From: Labia minor
Lineage: Eukaryota > Arthropoda > Insecta > Dermaptera > Spongiphoridae
DNA length: 64,000 nucleotides
NCBI GenBank assembly: GCA_963082975.1
Contig: OY720345.1
Span: 56,092,528 to 56,156,527 of the forward strand
Reading direction: 5' to 3'
In this document: one piece after another, positions 33,371-44,627 of the stretch
Layout: each line of letters begins with the position of its first letter
Position numbering within the stretch: position 1 is the first letter of the stretch
The notes under the pieces: model-generated
What the model was told of the DNA's origin: nothing
Seen by the model: only the letters and a program-made list of their open reading frames with translations
Databases searched by the model: none
Position numbers and translations under genes: made by a program

Positions 33371-33824
33371 TTATAAAAAATAATTTTAAATCATTTATTT
33401 TCTTAATTTGAACATAGTAATCCTATATTAAAAATTAAATTAAAGATTCACTCATAAGCAAATATTTAAATTGTCTGACAGATTCATAACTATATATGTA
33501 ATTAAAAGAATCAATCATTTTGAAAAAGTATCTGCTTGTATTCATCTCAAAATAAATTGTTTCCTCCAAACAAGATCACCCAATTTCCTGTGTCCACATA
33601 AGAATCCAGAAAATGGCAACATAAAAATTTGATTAGAATGATGGGTGAAGTCTAATCCCATCCAATCCCGGATAATTTAATGAATTTAAAAAAATTTTAT
33701 TCCTAATAATTTTTTTACATTATTATTATTTTGATGGTAACAAAAGAGTTCTTGAGTCCCTTTTAAAAATAAAGAAAATCAATAAAACATTTATTAAATT
33801 ATTTTTTTATATATTAAATTTTAA
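33371..33824. other. Stretch without recognisable genes
   Basis: A+T-rich. No open frame or repeat end was identified. Confidence 0.35.
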
Positions 33825-34013
33825 CGTTCATGTTCATCAAGAATAGATGAATATAATTTTTTTAAAAATGAATTAATAAAAGATGAGTGTGAAAGCAAGA
33901 TAAAAGAATGTTCTATGAGTGAATTGTTAATAACAATAAGAGAAAAACATGTAAAAGCTTTGCCAGGTCATTTGGAACTAATGGACAACAAAAGGGAAGA
34001 TTTATTATTATAG
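33825..34013 (+). CDS. Orphan open frame, possible terminal exon
   Basis: An open frame of 62 codons begins after a stop at 33822 and ends at TAG 34011-34013. The predicted peptide is charged and non-repetitive (IDEYNFFKNELIKDE, then KECSMSELLITIREKH and ALPGHLELMDNKREDLL), unlike translations of the surrounding DNA. There is no ATG at its start. A weak 'atcaag' before 33842 could be a splice acceptor. I do not recognise the family. It could be the last exon of an unknown gene or a decayed transposon piece. Confidence 0.25.
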   Translation, partial: RSCSSRIDEYNFFKNELIKDECESKIKECSMSELLITIREKHVKALPGHLELMDNKREDLLL

Positions 34014-34340
34014 GAAGGTTAATCGCAAGTAAATGAAAAGCGAGACTGTCGGAACGATCAAGGAATACCTTAAGATTGTGTCTTAACTTAAAATATAGGA
34101 TATATTATATTATAAAAATATTTATGAAAATATTTATTGTTTGGAAATCATTTTATAGTTTATAGTAAATTAAAGAATTAATTTGGAAATAAGTTTGATC
34201 GCTTGAATTTTCTTGCAAATATATTATCTATGTACCTTATGGTACAACTGAACTTGAAAGTGCAATGGGGCAATGAAATTATACCTCCAATCATTCTTTT
34301 CCACAATCCATTTCTTATTTTCCCATAATACCTTCATATC
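34014..34340. other. Stretch without recognisable genes
   Basis: A+T-rich DNA after the orphan frame. Nothing recognised. Confidence 0.35.
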
Positions 34341-34723
34341 TTTTTACCGATCGAGAAGGTATTGTTTTCACACCAAATTTGTGGAGATTTTTACATATCT
34401 CCAAGAATCATGTATTTTGTTAACAGAAAAAAGTATTTTTAGCATTATGTCTGTCCGTCTGTTCATTGTGTATCCGTTTAGTTATGTACAGCTTGAACGG
34501 CTCAACGGATTTTGATAAAATTTGGTATATTTACTTAATGCATCATTAGTATGAATTCATCAACTTTTGGTGTGGTAGTTTACAAAGTATTAATTTTATA
34601 TTCATTGTCAGAAAATATTTCACTTAAAACAGTAATTAATAATTGAGTAATTAAACTAAAAATAAAAATCAAGGTAATATAATTTAGTCATTTTAATTCA
34701 AGTTTTAAAAATATTTTTTTTTG

Positions 34724-34771
<48 letters not shown>

Positions 34772-34835
34772 TAATGTTGTTTGGAAATTAATTTATTTCA
34801 AATCGTCGGTCAGTTCTGTGCCTGGCCACAGCTCA
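34341..34835 (+). mobile_element. Dispersed element family B, copy 5 (diverged, interrupted)
   Basis: The left part (34341-34574) runs from 'tttttaccgatcgagaagg' to the 'atgcatcattagtatgaatt' block. The right end (about 34775-34835) has 'caaatcgtcggtcagttc' and 'cctggccacag'. Between them is unrelated sequence that matches 19.1-19.2 kb, and a (TA)n run at about 34730-34764. Confidence 0.55.
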
Positions 34836-34837
34836 TA

Positions 34838-35397
34838 TTTTTACTATCAGAGATAGTATTGATATCATGAAAATTTTCGATGACGAGATTTTGGGGTTTT
34901 TATTCGTTTTGAAGGTCCCTGAGTCTAAGGTTAAGAAAAATTTCTGTGTAAGACAAGATTACGCAAAAATGGTTTGAGCTAGAATAATGAAATTTGGTAC
35001 ATGGGCATTATTCCAAATTCGAGGTTTTCTAGCAACTTTTGAGAAATGTAGCTTATCCGGAAGTGGGTCATTACCTACCACGTTTTTCCACTAAACTGAC
35101 CGTAAAAATAAAGATATGTGTTTGATCGTTTTTCACATGATTAAAAATTGTATAAAACTGCTATATATAGGATTTCAGCTTGATTGAATCGCTGAAAGTA
35201 ACGGATTTAATTTTTTAACATGTTGACTGGCAATCACACGCCAGCACGTGACGTAGTGCCATCAACAAAGAACCAAAAACAGGCTGGTTTAATATATATT
35301 TTTTAATTTAAATTTATAATTAATTAAATTTAATTTAAATATAATATATGTTAATTAATCAAATGAAAATTTGCGAGATAGTCGAGTGAAGACACAG
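34838..35397 (+). mobile_element. Dispersed element family C, copy 8 (near complete)
   Basis: It starts 'tttttactatcagagatagt', carries the 'gatgacgagattttggggtt', 'aatgaaatttggtacatggg' and 'aagtgggtcattacctacc' blocks, then 'gaatcgctgaaagtaacgg', and ends at 'gagatagtcgagtgaagaca'. It directly abuts the family B end at 34835. No coding frame. Confidence 0.7.
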
Positions 35398-37130
35398 TCC
35401 CTATTAAGTCGATTGACGCCTAAGCGCAATAGAGATATGTTATGATCAGTATAACAGTACTCCCATTCTTAATCTAGATTTTCTTGATCGGAAACTGCTA
35501 CTTTTTATTTTAAATAGCTTCTCAATTTTGATCACGTGGCTGAGTGAATTTCATTCCAATAGACCCCAATAAGAGAGATATTCACTTGTGCCTGGCCACA
35601 GATTTAAACCCAAAACCATGAGGTTGAAAGACAAACATGTTTCCGCCCAGACTACGTATTGACTTTATAATTCAAATAATAAATTAAACAACCATAGATC
35701 ATAAACTTTTTTAAATTTTTCTGAAAAATTATTTTAATTATTTTAATTATATTTACTTAAAATTTTTAAATATTATATCTATGCGCATGGCAGTGCGCCG
35801 GCAAAGTTCCAGCAAGCCGCGCGCATGCCATAAGTATATTTACACGAATGGTTTGGAGTCACTTTTGACCCCCCTGTATCTCAGTGCCTATTGCAAGTAC
35901 AGAGATAAAATTTTATCTACGTAGTTATATATTATATTTAAACATTCATTTAAATGATATTAATATCACATAAAAATTATAAATACTCAGAGATAACGAT
36001 TAATTTTATATTATAGATAATTCGTTAATAGTATTATATTTCACATATTTAAAATAATATTATTTTCAAATAAATTGTCAGAAATAGATCCAATATTTAT
36101 GATATTATGATTAAAGATTTTGAAATTTGTAATGATAAAATTGTTAAAATTGAAAATTGAAAAATTAGTTATATAAATATTAAGTTTAAATTATATTTTA
36201 TTTATATAAATTAAATATCCCAATAAATAAAGAAATAAATATTTGAACTAAAATATGCTGTAATTATATTTAATTTTAAAGAATATCATAAAGTAAATAA
36301 AAATGTAAAGACTAAGGTAAATAATAAAACAAAAGACATTAAGATTCTCGGATATTCCTTTAAATAAAATTTATGGAATATTAAATATATTTTTTATAGA
36401 AATAAAAATACTTTTAATGTTTTTCATTAACATTTCTAAATAATCTTTAGAGGGGAATGACTAAAGCCCGTAAGCCTCTCACCTTCTCTCACATTATTGT
36501 GATGAAAAAATATAGCTTAAGGTATAAATGATATAAATAAGTCTTAACAAATAAATGCAGAAAAATGGCCCATGCATTTATAATGTTCACACCTTTTTCA
36601 GCACCTCTGGTAAATCTACCATGGAGAAGCTGACCGAATATTAATAATTTAAGATGATTGATTAATTAAGAAGAATAAATAGATATAAATAATTATATGT
36701 TTATTCCTCCCTATAAAACTAGAAATGGTATTAATTTTAAAATTATCTTAATAAACGATACGATCACAGGAAAATGGTGGAAATTGCAAATCGAGAAATT
36801 ACATAACCTCTTTCTAAAATAAAAACATTGTGACGTCAGCTGGTAAGCAAGAAAAAAGCATTGTTACCAATAGCGTATGGTAGTGAAAACTGATTTTTTT
36901 TATTTCAAAGCATTTTCACTTAATAGTTGTTTAATTGTGTCTTAAAATTTTGAAAATTAGTCTCATATATTGAGAAAATTAATTTCGTCTCCTTATCTCA
37001 GCAATGTTCCTTTGATTTTACCTGCCAAAATACCGATTTTAAATATAAGTATTATGTCATAACAATGAGTTTACGTCATCGTTGATTGGGTGAAGAAAAT
37101 CCGGTGAGAAGAAAATAATATTAAAATTAG
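35398..37130. other. Region without recognisable genes
   Basis: 35.44-35.58 kb holds an inverted match to the family G body. A G+C-rich imperfect inverted repeat at about 35782-35832 ('gcgcatggcag' against 'gcgcatgccata') looks like a tiny MITE. A TGACGTCA octamer lies at 36831. The more mixed-composition patch at 36.47-36.65 kb shows no usable frame. I looked for the missing TM1-TM2 exon of the GPCR here and did not find it. Confidence 0.35.
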
Positions 37131-37737
37131 CTGGAGTGTCTCCACTCGACTATCTCGCAATTTGAATTGGATTAAATAACATAATATATTATATTTAAAT
37201 TAAATTTAATTAATTATAAATAATAAATAATAAATATTAAACCAGCGCATGTTTGGCTTTTTGTTGATGGCACCACGTCACGTGTTGGCGCGTGAGATTT
37301 GCAGTGTTAAAAAATTAATTCTGGTAATTTCAGCGAATCAATCAAGCTGAAATTCTATATATAGCAGTTTTATACAATTATTAATCATGTGAAAAATTAT
37401 CAAACATATATCTTTATTTTTACGGTCACTTTAGAGGAAAAAAAATCAAAACGTTGTAGGTAATGACCCTCTTCCGGTTGACCTACATTTCTCAAAAGTT
37501 GATAGAAAACTATGAATTTTGAATAATGTCCATGTACCAAATTTCATCATTCTAGCTCAAACCGTTTTTGCGTAATCTTGTCTACATACATACACACACA
37601 CACACAGACATTTTTCTCAACCTTAGTGAAAATGATTCAGGAACCTTCAAAACGTATAAAAACATCAAAATCTCAACATCGAAAATTTTCGTGATCGCAA
37701 TACTATCTCTGGCGAGATAGTAAAAATAGGTGTAAGG
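37131..37737 (-). mobile_element. Dispersed element family C, copy 9 (best-preserved)
   Basis: It runs from ctggagtgtctccactcgac to the terminal hairpin 'actatctctggcgagatagt', about 607 bp. All family blocks are present in order, with a CA microsatellite near 37590. No frame, no clear target duplication and no classic TIR is seen, so its class stays open. Confidence 0.7.
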
Positions 37738-37887
37738 GAATTAAGGGAAGATGGAAATTGGATGGAGGTGGCTAGTTGTTGTAGTCCAAACTCTTGAATT
37801 CATGCAGATATAACATATATATATATATATATATTCTTATTTAAATAGCAGATTATTAAATATATAAAAACTATTTTAATTTCATTA

Positions 37888-38523
37888 TGTAAGGGGAGGG
37901 CCACGTTGGGTGCCAATTTGTAAGGGGGGAGGCCCACAGTGGATGCCAACAGGCCCCTTACAAGGAGGAGGGAAGAAGGGGGAGAGAAGGGAGGGAAAAT
38001 GTGATAGAAGAGAGAAGAGGGGAAATGGGAGAGGGAAAAAAATGGATCTTATGTGGAGAGGGAAAAAAAGGAGTTTAAGGTCTCCACAGGTAAACAGGTG
38101 GATATCTTCTTGAAGGGGGAAAATATTACCCGCAGCTGCAGAGAACAAACTACCTTTCCTCCAATGGTCCAGCAGAGATGAAGGTTAAATGGGCGCCATG
38201 CTATACTCAGAGGTAAAGCAGATTTTAATGAGACTGGTCAATAAGGATGTAGTTTAAGTTAAATTGAAAAACGGTTGTTTAAAAGAAAATGTATAATTAT
38301 AAGAAATATTATATTACTTCTCCACCATGGGAGTCACAAAGGATCCATCCAACATGGAGGATCATCAAAACACGTCTTTACACAAAGAACGTGGAGATCA
38401 TACTGGCTATATAATGCCAAGTCACCAACCGTCGTCGGAATCCCCTAGACGTTGCCATTCAGTCATGCAACAGCGCCTGGGGTGACTTTGTCATATATAT
38501 ATAATAAATATACATCCGTTACA
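37888..38523 (-). repeat. 3' LTR of the gypsy-type element
   Basis: On the minus strand it begins TGTAACGGATG and ends CTTACA, with the TG...CA ends normal for LTRs. The purine tract 'gagggggagga' immediately precedes it on that strand. The short open frames on both strands within it are incidental. Confidence 0.95.
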
Positions 38524-38640
38524 TCCTCCCCCTCTGACTCCTGAAGAAGTCCCAACGAAGGAGTCAGAAAAAGAGAAAAGCGAAAAACAATATTTAATAA
38601 TACAAAAAAAAAAATAATTCATAAAGATTAAAGAAAAGGA

Positions 38641-38944
38641 TATAATAATTCTTAATACTTAACTAAACAATTAATAATATAAAAAAAAAGTTCACAAAAA
38701 TCAAAGAAAAATATACAATAATCTTAATAATTAATTAAACAATTAATAATATAAAAAAGTTCACAAAAATCAAAGAAAAATATACAATAATCTTAATAAT
38801 TAATTAAACAATTAATAATATAAAAAAGTTCACAAAAATCAAAGAAAAATATACAATAATCTTAATAATTAATTAAACAATTAATAATATAAAAAAAGTT
38901 CACAAAAATCAAAGAAAAATATACAATAATCTTAATAATTAATT
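38641..38944 (-). repeat. Tandem array, about 69-bp unit, four copies, in the element's 3' region
   Basis: The 'gttcacaaaaatcaaagaaa' block recurs at about 69-bp intervals (38690, 38759, 38828, 38898). The array starts right at the end of the gag-pol frame and lies between it and the polypurine tract. Confidence 0.85.
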
Positions 38945-41900
38945 AGAGTCACCCTTTCGAGGTCGACCTCTCTTTTTAATTGTTCTAATTGGGTTTATAT
39001 TATCTAAACGACATGGGGTCAACATAGAAGTATGATAGGTACCTAAAGGGGTATTAGGATCATCTAGTGCTGCCACAGTGTATGATACGGGAGAAACAAT
39101 TTTTATTATTTTATAGGGCCCATCTCTCTTAGGAGCAAATTTGGCAGTGATGCCTTTTTTCTTATCACTCAAATAATGAGTATTAACCCATACTTTGTCA
39201 TTTAATTTATAAATAGGACCTTGTTGGTGTTTTTTATCATTGTAATTCTTATTTTTTAATTGCTTAGATTCGATTCTTTCATTTATAAATTTCAAATTAT
39301 TTGCGAATCTCTTTAGATAAGGGGTGATTTCTGGGACGAAGTTGTCATTGTAAATCACCTGTCTAATGTCCTTTTTTATATCTAGCGGTGTTCTCATCTC
39401 CCTGCCAAACTGTAGGAATGCAGCTGTATATCCGGTCGTATCGTTTTTGGTGCTATTCATGGCAAAACGGATCATGGGGAGTTTTTCATCCCACATATTA
39501 TGTCTATCTTTTACTAAGATTGCCAAACGAGTTTTTAGATCCCGATTTTTCCGTTCCACCGGATTCGCCTGTGGATGATATAGGGGGGTAAAATTTTGTG
39601 ATATGTCTAATAATCCACACAGCTGTTGCATTACAGCACTTATGAACTGGGTTCCATTATCGGAAATTATACGCCTAGGGATACCATATCTGAGAATAAT
39701 CTCTTCCATTAAGATAATGGCACAATCTTTAGCATTGGCCGTTTTCAAAGGAAATAGTTCAACCCATTTGGTGGTTAAATCTTCCACTATGAGAATCCAT
39801 CGGTTCCCTTTTTGAGATTCCGGTAATGGACCAAAAAGATCAATAGCTAGTGATTCATAACGTTGTGACTGTACAGGTGTCCTAAGTAAACCAGAAGGCT
39901 TTTGGTTTGAAGCTTTATAGCGTTGACAGTCAACACAATTCTTTATATATTTGGCAATATATCCACGCATATTATTCCAATAATATCTTTGGGATATTTT
40001 TGAATATGTACCTTCAGCTCCATAATGACCAGCTGTAGGAGCATCATGAAATTCTTTTAATATATTATCCCTTTCTTCTATAGGGATGACCAATTGCGCC
40101 TCTTCTCCATCAGAGGAGGGCGAATACCTATAGAGGATGCCTTGGTCCATCAAATAGCCTTTATCAGACCAATTAACATAATTAACACCTTTGTCGGTAG
40201 CTTCCAGTTCATTAATAATAGTTGACAATTCATTATCCTTTAACTGTGCTTCCCTGATTTCTTGAGGGGTGGAGTGAGGGAACTCCACATAAATGTGATT
40301 ATATTGGAATGAATCAATATGATTATTTATATCATTAGTAGAACGCGAAAGTAGGTCCGCAACAGCATTTGTACGGCCAGGGATATAATTTATTTTTATT
40401 TTATAAGCCTGAATTTCTAAAGCCCATCGAGCAAGACGTCCAGTTGGAGCTTTTAAATTCATTAACCAGCGTAGAGGCTGATGGTCAGTACAAACAATAA
40501 TTTCAGAGTTTTCAATATACCCTCGAAATTTTTTTAAGGCCCATACTACTGCAAGAGCTTCTTTCTCAGTAGTGGTATAATTTATTTCGGCCGGAAGAAG
40601 GGTTCTACTGGCGAATTCAATAGGGTGCTCATTTTCCTTTTCTCCTTGAAGTAAAACTGCTCCTAAAGCGTAGTTGCTCGCATCCGTCTTGATAATAAAT
40701 GGTTTAGTATGATCCGCTGATACTAAAATAGGTGCAGAGGTGAGACATTTCTTTAAGGTTAAGAAGGAATTATTCTCATCTTCACCCCATTGCCATCGAA
40801 CATTCTTTTTTGTTAGACGAGTTAACGGCAAAGCAATTCCAGAAAATTTAGGAATATATCTCCTATACCAAGAGCAAGTTTGTATAAAAGATTGCAATTG
40901 TTTAAGATTTTTAGGTGACGGTAAATTATTAATAGCCGATACCTTATCAGCATCAATTTCAATCCCATTTGGTGTTAACCAATGGCCTAAATATTTTACT
41001 TTCTCACAAGCAATTTTACACTTGTGAGGATTTACCTTTAGTTTATATTTTCCAAGGGCTGCAAACACCCTTTTTAGATCTTCTAGATGATCTTCAAATG
41101 TAGAGGAAAGGATTATAAGGTCATCTAAGTAAACCAACAATCTAATATCTGGGAGGCTCCTTTTGAATCTATCCATAAGACGCTGGAAAGTAGCCGGAGC
41201 GTTTTTCAATCCGAAGGGCATTCGATTAAAAAGATAAGTACCGAATGTACACACGAAGGCAGTTTTGTGCCTGTCATCAGGATGAACTGATACCTGATGA
41301 TATCCAGCCTTCAAATCCAAAGTTGTCATATAAGGGAAATTTCCAGCCTCATGCAATAGGTCCTCAAGCCTAGGTAACGGGTAAGTGTCCGATACAGTAA
41401 TGGCATTCAATTTCCTATAATCGACACAAAGTCGAGGATCTCCATTGGATTTTTCTACAAGGACAACGGGAGATGCGAATGGTGACTCACACTCCTCTAT
41501 TACTCCATCAGCGAGTAATTTATTTAGTTCTTTACGTAAAATTTCTTTTTTGACAGGAGAGATTCTATATGGCGGTCCAGCCACTGGGGCATTATCACCT
41601 ATGTTAATTCGGTGCTCACCAAAGGGTGTAGGCTCTCCCCCTGCAGTAAAGATATCATTGAATTCGTTTAATAGAGAATTCAATTTTTGCCTTTGAGAGA
41701 CGTTTAAAATCTTGTTATTACTTAAAATATCCGATAAATAATTAATTTTGTGAGGTTCAGAGGCGATAAGTGGTTCCTCTTTCTCAAAGGGGTATTTTAA
41801 TTTCTTTCCATTATTAAAATACCACTGGTTAGAGCAAAGATCAATAATTAATCTTGCCTGTTTTAAAAAATCATTTCCCAATAAAGTTCTCGGGATTTTT

Positions 41901-43135
41901 TGATTTTGAAAAAACATCAGCCTGGTGGGCACTATTTTATTTTTAATATTTATAGGTAATTCAATTAAATCTACTTGATGCTCTTGGCTAGAGCCATCAG
42001 CTAAACTAATAGTTACTGATTTATTATAAAATGTAACATTTTTATTTTTTAAAATATTATATAATTTTTCACTCCCTATGGAATGAGAGGCACCAGAGTC
42101 AGCACATGCCGTACCCGTGGCATCGCCTATTTGAATGGGGAGGAGAGGGAGAAATCCTTTTTGTTCATTTGAGGATATTTTAATAGTATTAGTAAAATTA
42201 AAAGTAGGATCTACTTTATTAGTTTTTAATTGGGGATTGCAATCAGTGCATTTGGGCTTAATAGTACCTATTTTGCCACATCCGTAACATTTTTTTTCAT
42301 TTTTAAAAGGTTTCTCCATAGAAACGGTATCAGTGCCCCGGGGGGCTACTTTATTTACAATTTTGCCATCCGTATTTCGGAGGTTGTCATAATTTTCAAG
42401 TTTTTTTATTAATTCAAGAGGCTTATGTAATGTTTCCCATTCATCTAAAAAGTGCTCACGACATTGTGATGACACGTGAGTTTTTAATTGATTTGTAATA
42501 ATTAAATCCTTTAATGCCTCGAAGTTATTGATATTCAATTCCTTTATCCATGATTCAAAATGAACCAATAAGCTATGATAGAAATCAGTCCACGTGTGAG
42601 TGGGACATTTTTTACTGTTGTAAAATAATTGACGCATCTTTTCTTTAGTGATTTTAAATCTTTGCATCAAAAGGGTTTTAATACAATTAAAATCCATTAA
42701 ATTTTTATCCGATTCTCTATATAACAACCTTACTAGGTCTAAAGGGAGGGTTGTAGATAAATAAGATACCCAATTTTCTTGAGGTATTTTAAAAAATTTC
42801 ATCTGTCTTTCAAAGACCATTAAGTATGAATTAATATCATCATTTTTATTAAGTTTTGGGAGGCGATTGGCTAAATCTATTTGGGGAAAGGGGGCTCCTA
42901 CAGGTGGAGGGTTGTGATGAGGTGAGTTAAGTCTAATTTTTTCTAACTCTAGCCTTTCAACTCTCTGTTCTACAATAGAATTGAGGATACCCTGAGCTAT
43001 CTCATCATCAAAATCATCATGTGCTAATATAGCATCTTTAATTTGAATGACTTTCATTGAATTATTAATTTCAATGCCCAATTCATCAGCCAAAACTATT
43101 AAATCCTCCTTACGTGCTCTAGTGAGGAAAGCCAT
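38939..43135 (-). CDS. Gag-Pol polyprotein of the gypsy-type element
   Basis: A single frame of 1398 codons encodes gag and pol together. In order: an SAP-like N-terminus (1-50), a SCAN/gag-like helical region (about 90-270), a zinc-knuckle-like Cys segment (about 283-296), an aspartic protease motif ADSGASHS (about 345), reverse transcriptase with YLDD (about 670), RNase H with TDASNYALG (about 818), an integrase zinc-binding region (about 1035-1070), a D-D-E core (LAIDLFGP about 1097, SDNGTQF about 1160, NPVERKNRD about 1195) and a GPY/F-type tail (KRDGPYKII, about 1340). The domain order RT, RNase H, integrase defines Ty3/gypsy. Confidence 0.95.
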   Translation of the reverse strand: MAFLTRARKEDLIVLADELGIEINNSMKVIQIKDAILAHDDFDDEIAQGILNSIVEQRVERLELEKIRLNSPHHNPPPVGAPFPQIDLANRLPKLNKNDDINSYLMVFERQMKFFKIPQENWVSYLSTTLPLDLVRLLYRESDKNLMDFNCIKTLLMQRFKITKEKMRQLFYNSKKCPTHTWTDFYHSLLVHFESWIKELNINNFEALKDLIITNQLKTHVSSQCREHFLDEWETLHKPLELIKKLENYDNLRNTDGKIVNKVAPRGTDTVSMEKPFKNEKKCYGCGKIGTIKPKCTDCNPQLKTNKVDPTFNFTNTIKISSNEQKGFLPLLPIQIGDATGTACADSGASHSIGSEKLYNILKNKNVTFYNKSVTISLADGSSQEHQVDLIELPINIKNKIVPTRLMFFQNQKIPRTLLGNDFLKQARLIIDLCSNQWYFNNGKKLKYPFEKEEPLIASEPHKINYLSDILSNNKILNVSQRQKLNSLLNEFNDIFTAGGEPTPFGEHRINIGDNAPVAGPPYRISPVKKEILRKELNKLLADGVIEECESPFASPVVLVEKSNGDPRLCVDYRKLNAITVSDTYPLPRLEDLLHEAGNFPYMTTLDLKAGYHQVSVHPDDRHKTAFVCTFGTYLFNRMPFGLKNAPATFQRLMDRFKRSLPDIRLLVYLDDLIILSSTFEDHLEDLKRVFAALGKYKLKVNPHKCKIACEKVKYLGHWLTPNGIEIDADKVSAINNLPSPKNLKQLQSFIQTCSWYRRYIPKFSGIALPLTRLTKKNVRWQWGEDENNSFLTLKKCLTSAPILVSADHTKPFIIKTDASNYALGAVLLQGEKENEHPIEFASRTLLPAEINYTTTEKEALAVVWALKKFRGYIENSEIIVCTDHQPLRWLMNLKAPTGRLARWALEIQAYKIKINYIPGRTNAVADLLSRSTNDINNHIDSFQYNHIYVEFPHSTPQEIREAQLKDNELSTIINELEATDKGVNYVNWSDKGYLMDQGILYRYSPSSDGEEAQLVIPIEERDNILKEFHDAPTAGHYGAEGTYSKISQRYYWNNMRGYIAKYIKNCVDCQRYKASNQKPSGLLRTPVQSQRYESLAIDLFGPLPESQKGNRWILIVEDLTTKWVELFPLKTANAKDCAIILMEEIILRYGIPRRIISDNGTQFISAVMQQLCGLLDISQNFTPLYHPQANPVERKNRDLKTRLAILVKDRHNMWDEKLPMIRFAMNSTKNDTTGYTAAFLQFGREMRTPLDIKKDIRQVIYNDNFVPEITPYLKRFANNLKFINERIESKQLKNKNYNDKKHQQGPIYKLNDKVWVNTHYLSDKKKGITAKFAPKRDGPYKIIKIVSPVSYTVAALDDPNTPLGTYHTSMLTPCRLDNINPIRTIKKRGRPRKGDSN

Positions 43136-43559
43136 TTCTTAACAATAAATTATATACCACAATATACTACTAATTATAATAATTAATTAATTGTATGTAA
43201 AAACTATAATATAAAAATAAAAATATATAAATTGAATATTAAATTAAATATAAATCCTAATAACTAAATAATAAATAAATACAATGAAAGTAAAAATAAA
43301 AAATAATAATAATAATAATACAATGTCAATGTAACTGAGAAAGAGAGAAAAAAAAATTCAATTCTCAAACAAAGTATAAATAATAGAAAGAAAAATAAAA
43401 AAAAATCATAGGTTTTAAAACCAAAAGAAAAAAAAAATATATATAAATGTACTTAAGTGTGGTTGTTCCTTAGGGCAAGTGTCACCATATGGTTGATTAA
43501 TATTCACAAATTATTTGCACTAATATCACTTATTGCCTTCACAGGGGTGGGGAAAACAG

Positions 43560-43577
43560 GCCCCACGTTGGGCGCCA
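43560..43577 (-). other. Primer-binding site, tRNA-Lys type
   Basis: On the minus strand TGGCGCCCAACGTGGGGC lies 3 bp inside the 5' LTR. It is complementary to the 3' end of eukaryotic tRNA-Lys(CTT), as I recall that sequence (...GCCCCACGTTGGGCGCCA). Confidence 0.8.
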
Positions 43578-43580
43578 ATT

Positions 43581-44216
43581 TGTAAGGGGAGGGCCACGTT
43601 GGGTGCCAATTTGTAAGGGGGGAGGCCCACAGTGGATGCCAACAGGCCCCTTACAAGGAGGAGGGAAGAAGGGGGAGAGAAGGGAGGGAAAATGTGATAG
43701 AAGAGAGAAGAGGGGAAATGGGAGAGGGAAAAAAATGGATCTTATGTGGAGAGGGAAAAAAAGGAGTTTAAGGTCTCCACAGGTAAACAGGTGGATATCT
43801 TCTTGAAGGGGGAAAATATTACCCGCAGCTGCAGAGAACAAACTACCTTTCCTCCAATGGTCCAGCAGAGATGAAGGTTAAATGGGCGCCATGCTATACT
43901 CAGAGGTAAAGCAGATTTTAATGAGACTGGTCAATAAGGATGTAGTTTAAGTTAAATTGAAAAACGGTTGTTTAAAAGAAAATGTATAATTATAAGAAAT
44001 ATTATATTACTTCTCCACCATGGGAGTCACAAAGGATCCATCCAACATGGAGGATCATCAAAACACGTCTTTACACAAAGAACGTGGAGATCATACTGGC
44101 TATATAATGCCAAGTCACCAACCGTCGTCGGAATCCCCTAGACGTTGCCATTCAGTCATGCAACAGCGCCTGGGGTGACTTTGTCATATATATATAATAA
44201 ATATACATCCGTTACA
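43581..44216 (-). repeat. 5' LTR of the gypsy-type element
   Basis: Same length and, as far as I can read, same sequence as the left LTR. Its inner end contains a near-copy of the adjacent primer-binding-site junction ('ccacgttgggtgccaatttg'). Confidence 0.95.
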
Positions 44217-44536
44217 ATTATGAAATAATATAAAAGTTCAAAGAAAAGATATTAAAGAAAGGATAAAAAACGCTAATCTATTTTTGAATTACCATTGAAA
44301 TTAAATGATAAAATTTCATTAAATTAAATGTTAAAAACATGTTTACAATATTCTCTTTAAATAACTTGATGATTTAAATTCAATTTCAGAATATTTTAAT
44401 ACAATTTAGCGGGTCAGCATTAATTAATTTAATTGATACATATTCCCTATTTTCGAAGATAGAATATAGAATAGAAATTGTTATTTATTTATAAATTGTT
44501 TATAGTCATTGAATTATTATTTTTTTCCTTTTTCAG

Positions 44537-44627
44537 GAGTACCCTTCGAAGTGGCGTTATTTTGGCAATGGTATCCTTGGGTGCTTGGCGAGTTCATTTG
44601 CAAGAGCAGAGCACTTATATCAGAAAT
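44537..44627 (+). CDS. GPCR exon: first extracellular loop and start of TM3
   Basis: The acceptor is 'cctttttcag' at 44536. The donor is at|gtaagg at 44628. It translates (after one borrowed base) as GVPFEVALFWQWYPW, VLGEFICKSRALISE and M. The Cys of EFIC is the conserved TM3-top disulfide partner. Nearby 61-codon frames in other phases are shadows. It lies about 320 bp after the LTR element. Confidence 0.85.

Larger units (their letters stand above)
37888..44216 (-). mobile_element. Ty3/gypsy-type LTR retrotransposon, looks whole
   Basis: Two 636-bp direct LTRs (37888-38523 and 43581-44216) appear identical by eye and flank one long gag-pol frame on the minus strand. A 4-bp target duplication atta is present on both sides (37884-37887 and 44217-44220). 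The primer-binding site (43560-43577) and a G/A-rich polypurine tract beside the left LTR are in the expected places. No envelope gene is seen. Identical-looking LTRs point to a very recent insertion. It lies in the gene interval upstream of the first visible GPCR exon, antisense to it. Confidence 0.95.

Noticed and set aside
35360-35400. 'tagtcgagtgga' at the end of family C as a Pol III A box
   Set aside because: It lies about 25 bp from the element's end with no B box at a usable distance, so a SINE interpretation is not supported.
37885-38148. Pro/Phe-rich 87-codon frame, repeated at 43539-43841, and opposite-strand 67-codon frames
   Set aside because: They lie wholly or mostly in the LTRs and exist twice only because the LTRs do. 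No domain.
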